From assembly GCA_016756725.1 (NCBI GenBank), contig JAESII010000010.1, positions 78,447 through 142,446 on the forward strand: a DNA stretch of 64,000 nt, read 5' to 3'. Source of the DNA: Synergistaceae bacterium. GTDB taxonomy: Bacteria; Synergistota; Synergistia; Synergistales; Aminithiophilaceae. The stretch's first letter is position 1. Each line of letters opens with the position of its first letter. Shown here one piece after another: positions 61,446 to 64,000 of this stretch. Made by a program: the position numbers and the translations under genes. A model generated the notes under the pieces. That model searched no databases, was not told the origin of the DNA, and saw nothing but the letters and a program-made list of their open reading frames with translations.

Positions 61446-63710
61446 TCAATTCAGTCCGTACTGCTGCAGCAGCTCCTGGTATCGATCTTCAATCGTCTGG
61501 GCCGGGCTGGGGTCTGATTTGTAGGGCTGGCCGCCCCCGGAAGGGGGCGGCGGAGCGGGTGTCGGCGGCGTCGGAGGCTGGAAAGCAGAGGGTTCAGGCG
61601 CCTCTTGAGCCACCGTGGCCACCCGTCCAAGCCCGTACTGGGCCAGGAGTAGCTCATCGTCGCGGACCAGGATCAGTCTCGGGGCGAGAGGATCCATCTG
61701 TGCCGTGTACCAGTCCCCGCCGTGGAAAGGGCAGATCGAAGAGGGAATTTTATCCCGCTCCATGAGCACTTCTACCCCTGGGCAGGAGGGCGAGGCCAGA
61801 TAGCCTGTCTCTTTGCAGAGGACAACCTGTTCCACTTGGGCATCACCGAGGAAAAAGGTCGACGGAGGCCGAAGCTCGACCAAGGCCTTTTCCATGAAAG
61901 CCTTCCAGACCGGAGCGGCGACGCTGCTCCCTGTGGCCCTGTTGCCGAGGGGTTTGTGGTCGTCATGGCCTGCGTAGACGACGGCCACGACGCCGGGAAC
62001 GCCGCCGACAAACCAGGCGTCACTCCACTCGTTGGTTGTTCCCGTCTTGCCGAAAACCTCCATGCCTTTTATGGCGACGGAGCGCCCCGTTCCGGCGCGG
62101 ACGACATTCTTGAGCATCCCCTGCATTTCGGCAGCAAGCTCCGATGAAATGGCCTGACTCATCTGGGGACCCTGCTGCTCGAGAATCTCACCGTCATGAC
62201 TGCGGATTTCGCGGATGAAATAGGGGGTCACCCGGAAGCCACCGTTGGCGAAGGGGCAATAGGCCTGGGCCAGCTCCAATGGTGTCACGCTCCCCGATCC
62301 GAGAGACAGCGAGAGGTCGTGGGGGAGGTGAGGGCTGGTGATGCCCAGGTTTCGCGCCATGGCGATGACTTTGCCGATGCCGATCGACTCGGCAACGCGG
62401 ATCGTCGAGACGTTGTAGGAATGAGTCAAGGCTTCTAGGAGCGTGATTTCTCCTTTGAACTCTTCGGAATAATTCTTGGGTTCCCATCCATTTTCGTAGA
62501 TCAGCGGGGCATCAAGGACATGATCGACGGGACGGAGTCCCTCCTGAAGAGCCGCGGCATAGACGAAAGGTTTGAAGGCAGAGCCAGGCTGACGGTAGGC
62601 TTGGATGGCGCGGTTGAACTTACTTACCTCGAAATCCTTGCCTCCGACGAGGCTGAGTACCTCTCCCGTTCCCGGTGCGAGGGCGACGAGAGCGCCATCG
62701 CTTTTGAGTGTTCGCAGGGCCTCCTGGGCGGCTTTCTGGAGCTCCAGATCGATCGTGGTGTAGACGCGTAGCCCCTCCTGGTAGACCATTTCCTTGCCGT
62801 AGGTAGGCAGAAGGTGATTGAAGAGGATATGAGAGATGAAGTAGGGTGCCTTGTTCAGCGTCGCCTGGCTCTCCTTTCCCTTCTGCAATGTCAGTGACGC
62901 TGCCAAGGCAGCCTGAGCTTCTTCGCCGTCGAGCATGCCCAGATCGACAAGACGACGGATCACGTAGCCCTGACGGGCACGAGCTCGCTCCATTGACCGA
63001 TAGGGAGAGTACAATTCAGGGGCGGCGATGAGCCCTGCCAGAAGGGTGGATTCGGCGACGGAAAGCTGATGGGGTTTTTTTGCAAAGTAGGTTTGGCTTG
63101 CCGCTGCGATGCCCCAGGTGCCGTGGCCAAAGTAGATCGTATTCAGGTACATCTCCAGGATCTGATTCTTCGTGTAAAGTCGCTCCAGCCGGAGGGCAAG
63201 GATGGCCTCCTTGGCCTTCCGTTCAATCGTTCTTTCCTGGGAAAGGAAAAGGTTGCGAGCCAGCTGTTGGGTGATGGTGCTTGCGCCCTGGCGGGTCCGA
63301 CCGTGAGTGACGTTGACCCAGAAAGCGCGAAGAATGGATGAAAAATCGATGCCCCGATGATCGTAGAAGGTCCCGTCCTCGGCGGCTACCGTGGCTTTCT
63401 GCATCCAGGGGGAAATTTGCTCCAGGCCGACCCAGGTCCTGTTTTCCAGGAAGAGCCTTGCGATGAGGCGGTTCTGGCGGTCATAGATCTCCGTGGCCAA
63501 ATTGGGCCGTTGGCGGGCCATCTGCTCCAAGGAGGGCAGATCGGCCGCAAGGCGCCGCACATAAAGGGCCGATGAGACGGCGGCCACGGCCAACCCGACT
63601 GCTAGGGTCAAAACGATGAAAGCCCCAAACAACCCAAAAAGGGAGAAGGTCCGCTTCGTTGCCTTTTTCTCCTTTTTGCCGGCCCTGGGGCCTTGTCGAT
63701 CATCGGCCAT
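61446..63710 (-). CDS. Class A penicillin-binding protein (PBP1A-like)
   Basis: 754 residues from the ATG at 63710 (GAGGAGG 9 nt upstream; an in-frame TTG at 63755 would add 15 residues). A basic cytoplasmic tail and one membrane helix (about 25-46) precede a GT51 transglycosylase domain (AAEDGTFYDHRGID, QGASTITQQLARN, EMYLNTIYFGHG) and a transpeptidase domain with SxxK (PGSAFKPF), S-Y-N (THSYNVS) and KTG (FGKTGTTNEWSDAW). A proline-rich stretch (PPTPPTPAPPPP) lies near the C-terminus. It polymerises and cross-links peptidoglycan. Confidence 0.95.
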   Translation of the reverse strand: MADDRQGPRAGKKEKKATKRTFSLFGLFGAFIVLTLAVGLAVAAVSSALYVRRLAADLPSLEQMARQRPNLATEIYDRQNRLIARLFLENRTWVGLEQISPWMQKATVAAEDGTFYDHRGIDFSSILRAFWVNVTHGRTRQGASTITQQLARNLFLSQERTIERKAKEAILALRLERLYTKNQILEMYLNTIYFGHGTWGIAAASQTYFAKKPHQLSVAESTLLAGLIAAPELYSPYRSMERARARQGYVIRRLVDLGMLDGEEAQAALAASLTLQKGKESQATLNKAPYFISHILFNHLLPTYGKEMVYQEGLRVYTTIDLELQKAAQEALRTLKSDGALVALAPGTGEVLSLVGGKDFEVSKFNRAIQAYRQPGSAFKPFVYAAALQEGLRPVDHVLDAPLIYENGWEPKNYSEEFKGEITLLEALTHSYNVSTIRVAESIGIGKVIAMARNLGITSPHLPHDLSLSLGSGSVTPLELAQAYCPFANGGFRVTPYFIREIRSHDGEILEQQGPQMSQAISSELAAEMQGMLKNVVRAGTGRSVAIKGMEVFGKTGTTNEWSDAWFVGGVPGVVAVVYAGHDDHKPLGNRATGSSVAAPVWKAFMEKALVELRPPSTFFLGDAQVEQVVLCKETGYLASPSCPGVEVLMERDKIPSSICPFHGGDWYTAQMDPLAPRLILVRDDELLLAQYGLGRVATVAQEAPEPSAFQPPTPPTPAPPPPSGGGQPYKSDPSPAQTIEDRYQELLQQYGLN

Positions 63711-63783
63711 TACAAAGCGCCTCCTCTTCATGAAGGATTCCGTGTCACCTGTCAAACTGAAACCTCTTCCTCATGTCCGGGAG

Positions 63784-63792
63784 ATTATAGCA
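63784..63792 (-). promoter_or_regulatory. Extended -10 promoter of the PBP gene
   Basis: On the minus strand TG-C-TATAAT lies about 70 bp upstream of the PBP start. A TTGACA further upstream is 26 bp away, too far to be its -35. Confidence 0.5.
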
Positions 63793-63821
63793 TAGAGAAC
63801 AATCGCCAAGAGGGGTGTCAA

Positions 63822-63875
63822 GGGACAGGGAAAATGTCATGGGTAGCGCGACAAAACGGGACAGGGAAAATGCCA
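63822..63875. repeat. Pair of 18-bp direct repeats, possible insertion-sequence end
   Basis: GGGACAGGGAAAATGTCA at 63822-63839 and a 17-of-18 match (TGCCA ending) at 63858-63875 are spaced 36 bp start to start, in a stretch beginning TGTCAAG (63816). Repeated short motifs inside a TG-started terminus are typical of IS21-like ends. No transposase is visible before the window ends, and the remaining bases to 64000 show no gene. The insertion-sequence assignment is inference. Confidence 0.5.
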
Positions 63876-64000
63876 CCCCTCCTTCGTCACCGCTGTAACT
63901 GAGAGAAGCTGTCCCCTGGGGTTAGGCCTGTTCCCGCACCACTTCCGCCATGGATGATCTGGAGCAGGTACGGGGGGTTTGCCTGTCTTGACCTTGCCCC

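Noticed and set aside
1..64000. CRISPR array, prophage, toxin-antitoxin or defence island
   Set aside because: No regularly spaced repeats, integrase, phage structural genes or defence-family motifs were seen; nearly all the sequence is accounted for by conserved housekeeping genes.

Overview
The window is a dense, GC-rich chromosomal stretch of bacterial housekeeping genes. It has about 55 protein genes, three tRNAs and one ribozyme, with little intergenic DNA, many 4-bp ATGA overlaps and frequent TTG starts preceded by strong Shine-Dalgarno (SD) sequences. The gene set suggests a motile, amino-acid-fermenting anaerobe: flagellar chaperones, asparaginase, a TAXI binding protein, an ornithine/alanine racemase, pyruvate phosphate dikinase with its regulator, a biotin-less carboxyltransferase, and a fragment of an Ech/Mbh-like or complex-I-like operon. 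Synergistota, or a related Firmicutes-like lineage, is my best guess. That is inference from gene content, not from a marker comparison.

Layout. 1-1655: end of a membrane-bound redox complex operon (NuoH-like tail, NuoI-like ferredoxin) and asparaginase. 1724-3040 (minus): a shortened GluRS. 3206-7250: polA, a SurA/PpiD-like membrane protein, then tRNA-Ser and tRNA-Arg. 7260-10253: two tandem cold-shock genes, an orphan TAXI protein (minus), a HutP-family regulator and rpmE. 10285-19146: thyX, a DUF1385 protein, prfA-prmC, a C-terminally extended trxB, fruK-like kinase, CBS protein, arginine-phosphatase-like protein, fliS-flgN and an M48 peptidase. 19196-35482: dnaX-dnaE-mtrB(TRAP)-pyk-nudix-nfo-racemase-cdaA-cdaR-glmM-galU, then the glmS ribozyme and glmS. 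35546-37910 (minus): an unknown secreted protein, a CPBP protease and a PerR-like regulator. 38233-47520: tRNA-Gln, glmU, prs, rplY, pth, mfd, mazG and a carboxyltransferase. 47630-54741: NifU domain, phoH, PgpH-like HD protein, ybeY, CorC-like protein, cdd, era and recO. 54773-61382: glyQS, PPDK regulator and ppdK. 61446-63710 (minus): class A PBP. The last 200 bp carry direct repeats resembling an insertion-sequence end.

How the genes work together. The UDP-GlcNAc pathway is complete here (glmS, glmM, glmU) and is controlled by a GlcN6P-sensing ribozyme. Cyclic di-AMP synthesis (cdaA, cdaR) and a likely phosphodiesterase (PgpH-like) both lie here, beside cell-wall precursor genes. DNA replication and repair (polA, dnaX, dnaE, nfo, mfd, recO), translation (gltX, glyQS, prfA, prmC, pth, rpmE, rplY) and PEP/pyruvate metabolism (pyk, ppdK and its regulator) fill most of the rest. 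Two ligand-responsive RNA-binding regulators, TRAP (tryptophan) and a HutP-like protein (histidine), are encoded about 15 kb apart; no trp or hut operon is visible. I found no CRISPR array, prophage, defence island or rRNA. The most unusual points are the two antitermination regulators, a 32-bp perfect palindrome in a signal-peptide coding region, an internally shortened GluRS and a thioredoxin reductase with an extra C-terminal domain.
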